From Platerodrilus igneus (taxonomy: Eukaryota; Arthropoda; Insecta; Coleoptera; Lycidae): a stretch of 64,000 nucleotides of DNA. Below are positions 1 through 11,959 of the stretch, piece after piece. The notes under the pieces are model-generated. The model was given only the letters and a program-made list of their open reading frames with translations, made no database searches and had not been told where the DNA came from. The translations under genes and the position numbers were made by a program. Location of the stretch: assembly GCA_036346225.1 (NCBI GenBank), contig JARFIW010001215.1, positions 3,358,501 through 3,422,500 of the forward strand. Direction: 5' to 3'. Position 1 is the first letter of the stretch. Every line of letters begins with the position of its first letter.

Positions 1-1844
1 TGAATATGTAATTGACGCACACATAAGAAAACAAGTTGCATACCTGTAGGTGTCCTGATACTTAGCTCGCAACCCGTGGGGGGTGAATGAGCATAGAAAC
101 GCCGCGGTCGTCTGCATACATTTACTCTGCTACCATAATTGCATCAGCGGTCTACGGACAAAAGTAGTTGGTCTACAGACAAAAGCAGTTGTTCTACATA
201 AAGAAAGAACCCATTTGGCCTTCAGCTAAAAAAAGCTAAAAAGAGAATCTGATTAGGATGGGTACGCGCAAGGAACTGACCGAATACACGCAAGACACCT
301 CCTAGTTGTTGAACAGAAAAATGTGTATCGCTTTTTGAAATACAGTGACAAATAAAATGTAGGAAACACTTGGACGCACATGCTGCAGAATCAAACTCAA
401 CAATGGTTCAAACAACACGAATTCGAACTGCCAATTCTAGCTTATAGAAACGCGGTAAAACTGGAAAATCCGGGTTTATATCGGATAGTGCGCGACCTTA
501 TTTCAACAAGTCGTTAACTTGGAACAATACAGAGAACCATCATACGGCGGTCGTAAGGTATACCAAGATAACGGTTGAAAATCAACGTAACACAGTATTG
601 ACGCCGTTCTATTTTTGCCCTCACTCATTGCTGCTACCTACCTACCTTTCCCTGTAGTTTTTTTCACTTTTAGTTTTGTCCGATATTTTGGTTCTTCGAG
701 CCGGATATCAGATGGTTTTTTTTTTGTTTGTTAATATACTTAAGCGATTTTTTTTGTTTGTTTTTTCCGTACTGAGTACTGCGCTGTCCACTCCCTTACT
801 TTTGTTTTTACCCCGACCTTTTAAATTTGTGGAGGGGAGGGGAATTTGTTACGTTTACTTTCGAACGGTAAAATTAAAACGTACCTTTTTGTCTTTTATT
901 ATTCGTATACGTAGATTCTTCTTCAACCCTCCAACAACACCCGGTATATTAGACCTTCCTGCACTAAGTACGCTTCCTAATAATTTGCATTTTTAATATA
1001 TTTATTTTAAAACGAAAAGCTCTTCTACAATCGAATAGTCGGTACCTTGTTTTAGGTGTCTGTTGGCTTGGCCCATATTCTTATAGAGTATAATTACTTC
1101 GTATACTACTTCAATCTAGAGATTCGTTGAAATAATAGATCATTCTATATTTGATAAAGCGTGGTTCGAGTGTCTAATTACCTTTTGGTATATTTGATAA
1201 CGCCGGTATTGAATATAGTCCTTGCTAGAAACGAGTTCATTACTCTCTCCTTCCTGTATACGACAACGATTACTTGTCGTAACCTTTTTTTATTTTTCGT
1301 TACTTGATAAAATTTCGTGCACACATCACTGCGTGGTAAGTACTTTTATTGTTAAAAACATGTACTTTTCTTCGTAAAGGGTCTAACTCTTACTCGCAAA
1401 TATTATAACTTACTTCGGTGGACATAACGACTCGTTGAATGACCGCTCCTTTTGGTATGGGAGGACACCCGTACTGCGTGATCCCGAGTCCATCTGTTCC
1501 GGCCTATCATTAGGGAGGGTGTGACCAAACCTACACCTTGGACACGTGTATGAGTGTTTATCAACAATTTTTTTGTACTGATTCTGTGAAATCGTCGAAA
1601 TAATATGTTTATCAGGTTCTATTGGATGCCTGAACTTTGTAGCTATAGCATGATTATCTTCATCTCTGTGTGAGATGATATTTATTATTAAGATTGTATT
1701 TATTGTGACCATTCTACATATTTGATTGTCGGTTTACGAGAGTGATTTAGAACTATTGGTCTTTTTTTTTGGGGAAAGATTACGAATCCTTTTTTTTGTT
1801 AGTTAAGACATTGTAGTGCTAATGGGATGTATGTAACTTTATGC
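1..1844. other. AT-rich stretch without recognisable gene
   Basis: I see no coding homology, LTR end or tandem repeat here. The longest open frame (about 676-996, plus) opens at a TTG, is rich in Phe and Leu because of T-runs, and resembles no family I know. A minus-strand frame at 1410-1712 is equally anonymous. The 3' half of the minus-strand gypsy element that stops at 1845 would be expected here but cannot be recognised, so that element is probably truncated. Confidence 0.5.
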
Positions 1845-2386
1845 TTACAATAATGATTTAGAGTTTTTGTTTTTACTGTTAAATTGTTTTTTTTTGTGGT
1901 TATTTAAGATTTCTAGTGACCTAAAAACTGCAGCTCGCCATTTTAAGTGATAATTTTTTTTTTGGTTTCCTGATATACATTTACATTTTTTAGGGCTCAA
2001 AGTAAGGTTTGCCCCGCATAATCTTTGGAATATCTCGTCTAGGTTCTTAAGATGTTCTTCAAAAGACCTGCCTAACACTATCACGTCGTCTAGGTGCACC
2101 AGGCATGTTTTCCAGGACAGTCCACGCAGTATCGACTCCATCAAACGTTCAAAAGTAGCAGGAGCATTGCATAAACCAAAGGGAATGACCTTGATCCAGT
2201 TCCAATTGTAAACGCTGTTTTCTTTTTATCGTTTGGCTCCGAGCCTACCTGCCAGTATCTGCTTTTCAAGTCCAAGATCGAAAACCATTTAGATCCGGAT
2301 AGAGTATCCAGGGTGTCATCAAATCTGGGCAAAGGATAGCCGTCTTTCTTTGTCAGATTGTTTAACCGCCGGTAGTCTACACACAA
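1845..2386 (-). pseudogene. pol: gypsy reverse transcriptase fragment
   Basis: Two overlapping minus-strand frames encode RT blocks. The first (2386-2141) has VDYRRLN, then the catalytic LDLKS block followed by YWQV. The second (2144-1845) has the catalytic box as HLDDVIV, where the family normally has YLDD, and then LSPKKC. The frame changes near 2143 and the sequence becomes low-complexity after about 1970. RNase H and integrase are absent. As seen, it is a dead copy. Confidence 0.85.
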
Positions 2387-2489
2387 CCTTGTCGACTAAT
2401 CGTTTTTCTTGACAAGCACTGCCGGGGATGCCCATGGACTATTCGAAGGTTCAATCACTCTCTGTTGTCTCCATCATGCATGCTTGTCC

Positions 2490-2819
2490 TTACCGAAGCG
2501 TGACATCCGGGTGTCCCATCACGATCATATCCGCCTTCTCGGGTATTTTCATATCACAAATCATTCGAACTTGCATTGTCTGGTTACTCGTCCCTTGAAA
2601 TGGAATCTCATTATCATCTATCTGAAGCACATTTTTTTTTATGTTCACATGAAACCCATATTTTCTCATGAGATCCATTCCCAAGATAACTTTTTCTGTA
2701 ATTTCAACTACCAACACCCGATGATTCATTAGTTTGTTTTCAATTGCCAATGTAACGGCAGCCTCTCCGTGAGTAGAAATTTTCTCACCACGATAGAGGT
2801 AGCACTTTTCCACGAGCAA
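2490..2819 (-). pseudogene. pol: gypsy retropepsin (aspartic protease) fragment
   Basis: The minus-strand frame contains the flap-to-C-terminal part of a retropepsin, with the diagnostic motif VILGMDLMRKYGF. The N-terminal part with the catalytic Asp is in another frame (within 2729-3148), so the domain is frameshifted. It lies between gag and RT as expected. The homologous motif in copy C is VILGIDILKKYGF. Confidence 0.75.
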
Positions 2820-3586
2820 CCAAATTTGATCTCACAATAGTCCTGTATCCACGAGTAATCGGACAACCCTATCATTAATTCTACCATCGATATAAATGCT
2901 GTCCAGACTTCCCATCGACGATGCAGTTCGGATGATAATCTTTGGGGCACTACGTAGTGCTGTCGACGTTCACCTTTTACATCGACCTGCTTTAGCTCAA
3001 CCGGTTGTTTTTTTGGTTTTTGTGACACCCTGTGTGACGTCTGCTTAGCTGCTTCAAATTCAAGCACACGAGCCAGTGCGTCATCTAACGTTTTTGGCCT
3101 TGCTAATCTTAGCGCTTGCTGTATTTCGCTGTCTTTAAAGCCATTCACAAATGTTTGAACAGTCAGTTGTTCGAGGCAGCTTTGAGTATGCCAATCTAAC
3201 TAATCTGGCAATGTCAACTTCGAATTCTTGCAGGCTTTTATTTGTCTTTTGCGATCGGTTTTTAACTTGTACATGGTAAACCTGTTGAAGGTGAGCGTCT
3301 AATATCTCATCTCAAGCTTCGATGTTAAGAGGCCGTAATCATTCTGTTGGTGATCGGGAATCGTTTGCAAGATGTTAAGAGCTCCACCCCCCCCCCTCCC
3401 CGTAGGGCCAATATTAAGGAGATAGCCTTCTCTTTGTTGCACCAACCGTTGATTATTGCAGCAGCTTCAAATTGCTTCAAATATGTCGGCCAATGTGTTT
3501 TACCATCGAATGTGGATGGTTTTACGATAAAGTTTGACGGTATTGACTCGCTTCCTTCCATGATTTTTATTTCTGGCATGTTGTGA
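2729..3586 (-). pseudogene. gag: gypsy gag core fragments
   Basis: Minus-strand frames at 3586-3325 and 3148-2729 resemble capsid-type gag of 412/mdg1-like gypsy elements. The first has the block FDGKTHWPTYLKQFE. The second has EIQQALRLARPKTLDDAL, a typical gag C-terminus. Copy A at 25.2-25.7 kb has the same two blocks. Frameshifts and a C-run at 3385-3400 break the frame. Confidence 0.75.
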
Positions 3587-4146
3587 TATACAACTTAGTT
3601 TGTTAATTCAAGTGGCTGCGAGTTATGTAATCCCCCATTTGATATATACAAAATAAACTAATACTTAAGAAGTTATTAGAAATATTAGGAAATGTGCAAC
3701 AATGTTATGAAGGACAATTTATTACAATTTAATTCAGTTTATTAACGTTCATGAGAACGGAAGCGCTACAAAGTAGCACAAGGATAAGTGACACTGCAAA
3801 TGTCAGGTCACAGACGGTCGTAGACAGTCACGTACCGAGATTACGCAGAAGTAAGCTCGCAACAAAGTAGTTATGAATAGCTTTAAGATTACAACAATGT
3901 ATTATGAATAAGAGTCAAATGAAAGCAGACATTAGGTCTGCAAGTTCCCACAGAACTTTGAGGGGTAGGGAAATTATAAAAGGCCCGGGAGCTCCACTCG
4001 CAGTCAGTTCATCAAACGTTCAGCTTTCACATTGCAGTTCGTAGATAGCTCACTTATACAATTAGTAAATAATTTTCGACTTAGACTAATTATTCAAGAT
4101 TGTAAAAATTCCATTGTTCAATTCTGTTTTAAAAATCAAATAAATG
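3587..4146 (+). mobile_element. solo-LTR-like insertion inside gag
   Basis: This block separates two parts of copy D gag and codes for nothing. On the plus strand it has features of an LTR promoter and leader: a TATA-like attataaaa at about 3972, a GC-rich patch, an initiator-like cagtcagttc, and near the right end an aataaa. The left edge begins near tgttgtgatat (about 3579-3582). Exact ends and a target duplication could not be fixed; atgt occurs at both edges. It could be a solo LTR of an unrelated element. Confidence 0.4.
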
Positions 4147-4148
4147 TG

Positions 4149-4607
4149 TTAAAGTTCAAGAAGCCTTTTTAAAAAGGACCGCTCGAAGCCACGAACCTTA
4201 ACTCGCGTTGTTAGTGAAATCATTTGTTCTTGCAGCCTCATCACATCTTCTTCCATTTTTACCAATTTACTGTCCAACTTTTGCTCAACTGCTTTTACCT
4301 GTTCAGTGACATCTTCTTTTAATGCAATGGAGCTTTCCATTAATCTTTGTTCTAACGTGGCTGTATTTTCATTCACCTTTTCTTCTATTTTCGCGGCATA
4401 TTCACTTAACTTTTCTTTTAGGGTTGATTCCAGTTCAACTGATCCCGCTACGTTTTCTCTAAGTATCACTTCGAGTTTAGCAGACTTCTCATCCATTTTC
4501 TCAGCATTTTCACTAAACTTTTCTTCCATACTGGATTTAAAATCCAGGAAATTCATTAAAGTTTCTGCGTTCATTTTGCTTTGGCTTCTTGTAACTGCAT
4601 ATACCAA
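4149..4607 (-). CDS. gag: gypsy gag N-terminus, coiled coil
   Basis: This minus-strand frame of 152 codons opens with MVYAVTRSQSKM and continues as heptad-like Glu/Lys/Leu repeats with recurring EKLSE/KMDEK units, a long coiled coil. The block is intact but is cut from the rest of gag by the LTR-like insertion below 4149. Copy A carries a decayed counterpart at about 24,627-24,950 on the plus strand. The N-terminal coiled coil probably helps assemble gag; that is inference. Confidence 0.7.
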   Translation of the reverse strand: MVYAVTRSQSKMNAETLMNFLDFKSSMEEKFSENAEKMDEKSAKLEVILRENVAGSVELESTLKEKLSEYAAKIEEKVNENTATLEQRLMESSIALKEDVTEQVKAVEQKLDSKLVKMEEDVMRLQEQMISLTTRVKVRGFERSFLKRLLEL

Positions 4608-4859
4608 CTTGGGGGTTATTGATTTCTTTGTGTTTGGTTATACTGCGCTTTATGTCTCTTTAAAATGTCATGTATAATAGTTATAAGTATTAACTATGTT
4701 TGTGTTCAACTTTTTTGGTACTACTGTTCTTTTGTAACATGTTTTTTTTTAATTAGTGTTTTTTTTATGTTTTGTTTTGAGTTATAAGTGAGTGTGTGTA
4801 TTTTTATTTCAGGCCTCTTCATTATTTTTGGTAATTATAAAACCCTGCCTACTCGCCGA

Positions 4860-5572
4860 TTGAACCCGGTCATTCTTGAGTTATTCGTCCAGCTACGTCG
4901 ATGTACGTAGCAAACTTTATCTTTTAGTTTCTCAAAATTAAAGTGTCGTTTCTGTTCCTTTTTTTCAAATTTTTTAGAGCTGCCTTCATAATTAAAAGTT
5001 GTGATCAGTGCCTATGTCTGCTTCTGGGTAGCATCTTCAATCTATGACTTGATTCCTAACCCGTTGTCTAACAAGAATGTAATTTATTTCATATCTTCCT
5101 ATATCTCCTGGCACTTCCCACGTGTATCGTGATGATGTTGAAATAAAGTGTTTGTCATGGTTAAATTGTTTTTTGTCGCAAAATTCTACCAACCTATTTC
5201 CCCTGTCGCTTCTCGTGTCTAAACTAAATAAATACTACCGTTCCTTCCCTGCCCTCACCTACCACTGCGTTAAAATCCCCCGTAATTATTAAATTTTCAT
5301 GCTCTTTTACATATCTTAATATGTCTTTGATATCTCTGTAGATGGCTTCTACGTCTTCCTCGCTATAGCTAGAGGTGGACATATATACTTGTATCATTAC
5401 CGTATTTACCGGTTTAGATTCTAACCTAACTATGAGTACTCTTCGTTCTTTTTCCCAATCCGAATTTCCTTCCTCTGATCCTGTGTGAATTATCCTAAAT
5501 ACTTTTGACATTCCACGCTCCGACTCGCAGAATGTTCCCGATTCTATTTCTAAATTTTCCCATCACACCCTT
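4860..5572 (-). pseudogene. RTE-like non-LTR element: AP-type endonuclease domain
   Basis: Read on minus, the domain begins with the signature NRIGNILRVGAWNVK (near 5565-5520), which opens the apurinic-like endonuclease of RTE-type insect elements. It continues in the 5511-5224 frame with ENLIITGDFNAVVG, containing the catalytic GDFN motif. Beyond 5224 the frame shifts, but remnants such as TWEVPGDIGRYEINYILV are readable down to about 4870. The reverse transcriptase part is missing. It is unusual that the 5' rather than the 3' end survives. Confidence 0.8.
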
Positions 5573-6060
5573 CGAAGTAGTCCCCTCGCACAGATCCGAA
5601 TGGGGGACTATTTTAACTCAAATCCCGACACGGTCCGCTTGAAAAATGTTAGGCGAGCATTTTTCATAAAAATACGTCCTCGTTCGGATGAGAGGTAAAA
5701 TGGAGTTCCCATGTGTGTGTTGTCGCGCACGTTAAAGATCGCTACTTTGCTTGCAATGGCAAGGGTTCGGCAAAATTCAAAGCTTCCAGGTAAAAAACTC
5801 GCTTCCTGGCCAATGTAGTGCCTTCAGGTGGAGGATTGGAAAATCAAATGTAGAGACTATTTTAACGTCGGAATTCTTTACCCCAAAGGATGTCATCGCC
5901 TTAAGTAACAATTTAAGTACGCTGTGTACTTGGGAGGTAATGTGGTGGTTTCCTGTTGCCTTCCAAATATCAGTAGTGTGGCTTACAATGCCATACCGAC
6001 CCGTATAGTTTTTGCCACTCTAGGTACCGAAAGAGGCGCTGCCCTCATTCTAGTCTGGTT
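5573..6060 (-). mobile_element. putative 5' UTR of the RTE-like element
   Basis: This stretch lies directly upstream (on minus) of the endonuclease start and is less AT-rich than its surroundings. It has no long frame of its own. I assign it as 5' UTR by position and composition only. The outer boundary is uncertain and no duplication was identified. Confidence 0.4.
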
Positions 6061-7440
6061 CCTTATTCAAAAGACCCCACTAATTTGGTTAAACCTATAG
6101 TATGGCTCTTTAGATCATTGGAACTCTCAAGCTGTTCCACCCGTTCTAGTAATCTACAACTTCTCCAAGGTGCAAGTCCATTCAGAACGGTCAAAGACGA
6201 CACAGACACAGCGGTTTTATCTAATTACAATTAAACTTGGTCATTTAACCACAATAGATATCGAACACCATCGTATCATAAGCGGCTCGAATAATTGAGA
6301 AATTTATTAAACGAGAAAGCAAACATTTATTGAAACAGGATCTAGAAAGTGTAAAATACAGAAGGTATCGAACTTACGAAATGAAACAAAACAATGTACT
6401 TTTAGTATAGTAAATGTTTTCACAAGCTCAAGGAAGTCCTTGTACTTTCTGTATATTTACACATTAATTATTATTGAAACTTGTTAATAATGTTAAGCCC
6501 AAAAATGATGCAGTTAGCGAGGAGATATCAGGCAGCTGGAAATAAGTTGTAAAAAGGCATCGAGAAACAAAAGTGATACATTTTTGTTTTTCCTTCCTTT
6601 TCGTCCATTATAGGAATGCTGGTTATTGACGGCAGATTTCTCATGACCCAAACTCTTCTGAATTTATTCTTTCTACTCCCGACTCTTCAAGAGTTCCTTG
6701 TCATGTATTGGACATAAATTAAATTGAATTGGAGAGAGCACACGTGCAATAAACAGTCATTCACTCTAGAACATTCCAGGATAATTCTTAATTCTTAAAC
6801 TTTACACCTTAATATCTATTTGTTTCTTTGAAATCATTAAAATATTTGTTACTTTGTCTCCTCTGTTTCACCTTTATTCCTCGTAAGGTAGCAAAGTACA
6901 CTCCGTTACGTTAGTAATTTGTCATAGTTGAACTTTAGTCAGATATGTTTATTGATATGAGAATACATTTTTTAGAAGTTTAATCAAATGATATCGTTAT
7001 AACTAATTTGTTGATCAGCGGAAAAGAATAATTATCTATAGAGACATACTATATTTATGACCAACCTTTGCCCAGGCTTTTTCAAAATTGATTTTTTAGT
7101 GCTTTACGATTTACGTGTCCAACCAGTTCCAGAAACGAAATCCTAATGATGAAGAAGTAATTGTATTTAAACCTGATGATTATCGTAAACAACTACAGGT
7201 GTTGGTTTTGCAATATCTCAACAAATGTTGATTTTGCGATAGGAGTAATTGGAAAACTACTGATTCGACAAGTGTCTAAGTGGTGGGGAATCTTGGTAGC
7301 CGTCAGGTTGCTTAACCCTTTTCGCGCACCATTGAATATCGGTGAAACAGGGTATATTTTTAGAAAACAATACAAGGGGAAAGTGCAAAAGATATATACA
7401 AAGATTAGCCCCAGGTCGTGATGTATTTAACAAGAAAATG
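6061..7440. other. AT-rich spacer
   Basis: No family resemblance is visible. A short plus-strand frame at 7161-7421 and its minus shadow are not supported by any motif. I see no tandem repeats or LTR ends. Confidence 0.5.
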
Positions 7441-7890
7441 CCATGTTGAAGACAAGAAACATAGAAATCAGGAAAAAAATTTTGTACGGTTGTGAAACGC
7501 GGACAGTAGGAAAAGCGGACAGGTAAAAGATAGAAGCCTTTAAAATGTGGTGCTACAGGGGTATGTTGACGATATCATGGAAAGATAAAGTTAAGAATAG
7601 GTAAGTACTAGAAACGAAAAGAGAAGAAAAAAGTGTGTGAACCATTGTAAAAAATAGGAGAGATAAGATGGAAGAATAGAAACTAAGGCATGACGGAATA
7701 GCGCGGCATATCTTAGAAGCAGAGAAGGAAAACGGGGAGGTAGAGGTAAATCTAGATTTAAATATTGCACACATATAGTGAAAGATGTGGATATGTAGGT
7801 GTGCAGGTTAGCTCAGAATAGGAAACAATGGAAATAGGCGTCCAATCAGTTCTAGGACTGAAGACCTAACGATGATGATAAATTCTTTGC
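7440..7890 (+). mobile_element. RTE-like non-LTR 3' end fragment
   Basis: The plus strand reads, with several frame breaks, the C-terminal region typical of insect RTE-like ORFs: YGCETRTVGKADR, then IEAFKMWCYRGMLTISW, then RHDGIARHILEAE. The last bases are a gatgatgat-type run, the usual tail of such copies. It is 5' truncated, lies just beyond the sulfotransferase 3' end, and points toward that gene on the opposite strand. Confidence 0.8.
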
Positions 7891-8077
7891 TAACAGTATG
7901 TAAACAGATTTTAATAGAGCAAGAAGTTCTTCTGTATTTGTATTTTGAATAGATAAGAAAAACCAAAACAGTTTTCAATTATTTTATAAAATCGATTATA
8001 CCCTCGATCGCCAATTCAATATCCACAAAACTAACATAAAAAATTAAACAAATAAGTTAGAAAATCAAGAAATATTC

Positions 8078-8424
8078 TTAAACAAATTCCAATCCTGTGC
8101 TCGCAATATTTTCTTGCATCCAGTTTTCGAGCCGTTCGATAAATTCTTCTGTCATTACTGCTTCTTTTTTGGCCGATATATACACTTCCTTTTTGGTGAC
8201 TTTTTTGTACTGACACATTAAATTATCGTGCTCATCATAACTCAATTCTTTGGCTAACTTTTCGACCTCTTCGTCGGTTATTATTTTATCGAGAAACTTA
8301 GCAATTTTTCTAATTGTTCCGTGTATGTCGTTCTCCAATTCAGAGTACTTGATGAAGAGAATATTAGATCGATGTTGTTCGTTCCAGTAGCTTAGCACAA
8401 CTTTCCAAAATGGACCCAAAGGAG
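8078..8424 (-). CDS. sulfotransferase exon 5 (terminal)
   Basis: It starts after gtttag (49-bp intron) with APLGPFWKVVLSYW and ends at TAA 8080-8078 after STGLEFV. The dimer/C-terminal region is present (LENWMQENIASTGLEF), but the stretch that should hold RKGxxGxWK reads VTKKEVYISAKKEAV, so the PAPS-binding glycines are absent. No clean AATAAA is seen within about 100 bp downstream. Confidence 0.85.
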
Positions 8425-8473
8425 CTAAACAATTACTTAATTGGTTTAGTATTTTTTTAAACCTAATACTTAC

Positions 8474-8594
8474 CACGTCCACCCAAAAATAATTCGCATA
8501 ATTCTCGAAAATCGCCTTTATTTTTATCCAAAACCTTGCTGTAACAGTAATAAGATTGGCAAACGTCTTGTGGATGTCTTAATGTTGTGATAAT
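8474..8594 (-). CDS. sulfotransferase exon 4
   Basis: It starts after aaattttag at phase 0, exactly matching exon 3, and reads IITTLRHPQDVCQSYYCYS and then RELCELFLGGR. This is the PAPS 3'-phosphate block with Arg163 and Ser171 in place. It ends at cgtg|gtaagt in phase 1. The R1 element begins only 65 bp upstream of its acceptor (at 8659), yet the splice site looks intact. Confidence 0.85.
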
Positions 8595-8648
8595 CTAAAA
8601 TTTTGTTTAAATTAAAACTGTAGTAGTGAATGTAGAAGAAGTGTTCTG

Positions 8649-8658
8649 TTTATAGTGT
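8649..8658 (+). repeat. target-site duplication of R1 element (left)
   Basis: tttatagtgt, repeated at 19790-19799 on the other side of the element. Because the right copy follows a T-run, the exact length could be 9-10 bp. Confidence 0.75.
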
Positions 8659-8969
8659 GGCCTAGTGCCAAGAGAATATTGTGATATAAGCGACATAAAG
8701 CGATTAGAGCTTCAAAGCAATAAATAACTGGGCAGCGTAAGTCGTTGGACGCAGCTGTCTCAAGTTGACGGGGCACTTCGCACTCTACCCGCCTCCACGT
8801 GGTTAGGCAGGAAACGACCAAGGGACCTTCTTCAAAAATTTATTTCTGAACTAGGTTTAAACACCCTTGGCGGCTAAAGGGTAGACAAAGGGGGAGGGCC
8901 TTCGGCCCATAACCCGGACAATAGTGAGTGAAGTGATAAGACACAGTGTATAAGTGTAATTAACGAACA
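8659..8969 (+). promoter_or_regulatory. R1 element 5' UTR
   Basis: About 310 bp of GC-richer sequence between the left target duplication and the ORF1 ATG at 8970. It would have to hold the internal promoter of the element; no motif proves this. A perfect hairpin gggccttcggccc lies at 8896-8908. Confidence 0.5.
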
Positions 8970-11000
8970 ATGTCCGTTAACGAAAAAGAACAAATCATGA
9001 GGAGGCGAAGCAGTTTGACTCCTCGTTCTCTAACGGGAAGTCAACAAAGCTTTGTCTTCTCAACAAACATGGATACAGACGAAACTCCCAGAAAAACCGA
9101 ATCAAACCAACCCCAGAGTGCGACAACTCATTCGAAAACGAAAAAAAGAGTAAACGATAGCCCGAAACAAGACTCTAACAAGGAATAGGAAGAAAGCTTA
9201 ATGGAAAAGATCCAAAGCACTTACCTAGACATAATGAATTACATAGATATATCCCTCGATGTAGGCAACAGAGTTCCTAAAGACAGGAAAGTCACATTGA
9301 AAGAAAAATCACAAACATCACCTTCAGCATGGCTCAACTTAAGGGGCAAATCGATTTGTTAAATAAACAGAATATCAAGTACCAAAATGAATTGGAACAA
9401 TATAAAAACCAAACATTAACTAAAACGCAAATACCGTCTGCATCATATGCAGACATAACAAAGATATCAACGATAAACTTGGGACCGAAACAAGACAGGA
9501 TAGAAAGAGTGACCAAATCAGGTAATCACACTCTTTTCATCACCTCAAAGTCGGGAGAAGACGCAAAAAAAGTGTAAGATACGTTTACAAGAATAATCAA
9601 ACCAGCAGTACACAAAGTCAAAATCAGACATATGAGAACCACAAATAAAGTACTCATTGTGGAAACAGAAACGCCACAAGACATAGATAAACTTAACAAC
9701 CACGTAGAACTTACACAAGCACTAAGATGCGAACTCCCAAAGAAAAGGCAACCGTTAATCATCATTTATGATGTACCCTCAAACTTGACAGGACAAAACT
9801 TAGTCGAACTTGTATATAAACAAAACATAGAGGAACTTATGACGCTAGAAGCATTTAAAAGAATTTCATACTAAGATTTAAAACAGGACCAAAAGGCAAA
9901 GCCACCCAACATCATGTTGTGGAAGTTTCGCCACAAATGCGAAAACGACTATTAACACAAGGTAGAATTTTTCTAGGTTTCAGATCTCTCACAGTAAAAG
10001 ATTATATAGTAGTACCGAAATGCATTAGGTGTCAGGATTTGGAACACGTCTCAAAGCACTGCACCAAAGAAAAAAAAACGTGCGGACACTGTGGCACCGA
10101 GACCGAAAAGGACTCTAACCACAGGAAACAGAACTGCCCAAAATCAAATACGCCAAGGATATGCATTCCATGCCTAAGACGAAACAAGAAATGTACTGGC
10201 GACACAAAGACTTGTGCAACATACAAAACGATGCTGGAACGACTAATACAAAAAACAGACTATGGATCTAGTTAAAATACTAGAACACGAAACCAGCGAA
10301 ACACTAACAATAGGAACACCCAGAAAAAAACCACCATCACAAATAAAACGTGACAGACTTAGGGCAGAAAAACTTCGACAAAATATACAAAATAGTCAAC
10401 GAAAAGAGGAAAGTACACAGACTGACCCAGAATTTATTCCGGAAACAGTACCGGAACTAATAAATCCTACAGAATGTAGTAAAACCAAAAAATCTCTAAT
10501 GAAACGAATAAAACAACTTAACATACTAAAGCGAATCAAATCAAAACCTGTACTAGCTACAGTACAAGCACAGGATGGCTCAGAGACCTCAACGCTCGTA
10601 GAAGATATAGAACAACTAAAAATTTCGGAAATATCTGAAAATGATGACCCTCAAGACGATGGAAACGAGATGCAAGGCGAAAGTGACTGTAACTTCCCAG
10701 CACCAGACATTATATATAAACAGCTAGAAAATGCGATGCAAAGATCCGCCCTGGAGGAACCCGTCCTCCTCACCACAGCGTTAAGACACCTAATTAGAAC
10801 AAAACATCATAAGAGAATAGGATTACCTTCCCTACAATAGAAGCGGTGGATCGAATTACACTAAAAAGACACGCAATACCGACAGAACCAGAAGCCTTAT
10901 ATATCATTATCTTAGATATATTTAAAAGACGCGAAGAATCTTTCGACATAGACGAAATATACAAGCAATTTGTAATGGCACACGGGGAAAATAACATATG
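8970..11000 (+). pseudogene. R1 ORF1 (gag-like, CCHC zinc knuckles), broken
   Basis: The frame opens at ATG 8970 (MSVNEKEQIMRRRSS), is basic and low-complexity at first, then has a short coiled coil (about 9329-9420). After frame breaks it carries three clustered Cys/His motifs at about 10020-10220: CIRCQDLEHVSKHC (CX2CX4HX4C), CGHCGTE...H...C and CIPCLRRNKKC. A Lys/Glu-rich tail (10262-10840) follows. In-frame stops at 9186-9188 and 9575-9577 and shifts near 9300, 9875 and 10260 inactivate it. The product would be the RNA-binding protein of the element particle. Confidence 0.85.
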
Positions 11001-11047
11001 ACCACCTTAAACCATGGCCACAATCATACACACATACAAAACATCCT

Positions 11048-11455
11048 TGTTCGGTCTCTTTGTCGCACGTTCGCGTGGTTAATTTTAAGTTATTTAAATT
11101 TGTAGTCGTAAATCTAATAGTAAAACTGTCATCCCTTGTTCCCTTATATCCTGCCATAAAAATTCCTTGTGCATGGGTGAATAAGTTGGACTAAGAGTAG
11201 TGAACAAACACTTTCTTATGGATATCGAAGCAGAACAGTCGTCGGTTTTTTCGTTCGGTACCGTAAGTTAGTCAAGTGCCGCAGTCTTTATTTGTGAAAC
11301 CCCTAAAAAACACAGTGCAAGTGTAACGTAACACAGACTCAATTTCGCATACAGTCCACTTGGTTGAAGGAAGAGGAACTGCAGCTTAGAACAACAACAA
11401 AACACCGCGGAGGTAAGTCGATGTATAAATTTATAAGACCCCCCGCGCGTGAACA
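11048..11455 (+). repeat. BEL/Pao 5' LTR
   Basis: 408 bp, TGTTCGG...GTGAACA. It matches 14595-14989 base for base over their shared 395 bp. A short minus frame that occurs in both copies is an LTR artefact, not a gene. Confidence 0.92.
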
Positions 11456-11959
11456 AAATTGGCCTTTATCACCGGATTATTAATTAATTAATTAGTTCCC
11501 ATCCTTTAAGCTCCTTATACTTAAATTTATAAAATTGTCGTAGTTTTTATTATGGTTAAACGTGTTACACAGAAAAAAACATCTTGCTTGCACATTTAAT
11601 GCTAGTAACATTTAGTCATAACGGTAGATTTTACAATACATTCCTTATCCTTTGTGACAAAGATTAGGGTCGTCGTTGGTATCTTTTTATGTAAACTATT
11701 TATGAGGGTTATTGTATCCTAAATCTTTACCTTATTTGTCACTTCAAGTTAGAGCAACCATTCGGGTTCATGCAACTTGTATAACAAAAGGGTTGAAATT
11801 TATTTGAAACCTTAAAAGCTTTGTCGGGCGAGCACTGTAGTTAGTTGCATTTTTCTATTAATAATTTAATTTCGTAGATGAATTAGTAATTTAGCGTATT
11901 CGAGTCACGCATTGTTTTTACATTAATTTTTATTGTCGTTCATTAATCATTAATTAAAT
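11456..11959 (+). other. BEL leader between 5' LTR and gag
   Basis: An AT-rich untranslated leader. The bases after the LTR (aaattggcctttatc) do not match a tRNA primer site that I can name. No frame of note. Confidence 0.4.

Larger units (their letters stand above)
1845..4607 (-). mobile_element. Ty3/gypsy retrotransposon remnant (copy D)
   Basis: Read on the minus strand, the order is gag coiled coil (4607-4149), gag core (3586-3325), gag C-terminus (3148-2900), protease (2819-2490) and reverse transcriptase (2386-1845). This is the order of a Ty3/gypsy element. It is broken by frameshifts, by an inserted LTR-like block at about 3587-4146, and by loss of everything after the RT palm. Its protease and RT resemble those of copy C at 22-23 kb, so it may belong to the same family as the macrodomain-bearing copies. 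Its own 3' end is missing, so it cannot show whether it had the macrodomain. No flanking LTRs or target duplication were found. Confidence 0.85.

Noticed and set aside
676..996. 106-codon frame near the left edge
   Set aside because: It begins at TTG, is driven by T-runs, and has no recognisable domain or splice context.
4306..4677. Plus-strand Ser/Phe-rich frame opposite the gag coiled coil
   Set aside because: It is the antisense of a Glu/Lys-rich coiled coil and has no independent support.
11268..11456. Minus-strand 62-codon frame, repeated at 14802-14990
   Set aside because: It lies wholly within the two identical BEL LTRs and matches no protein.
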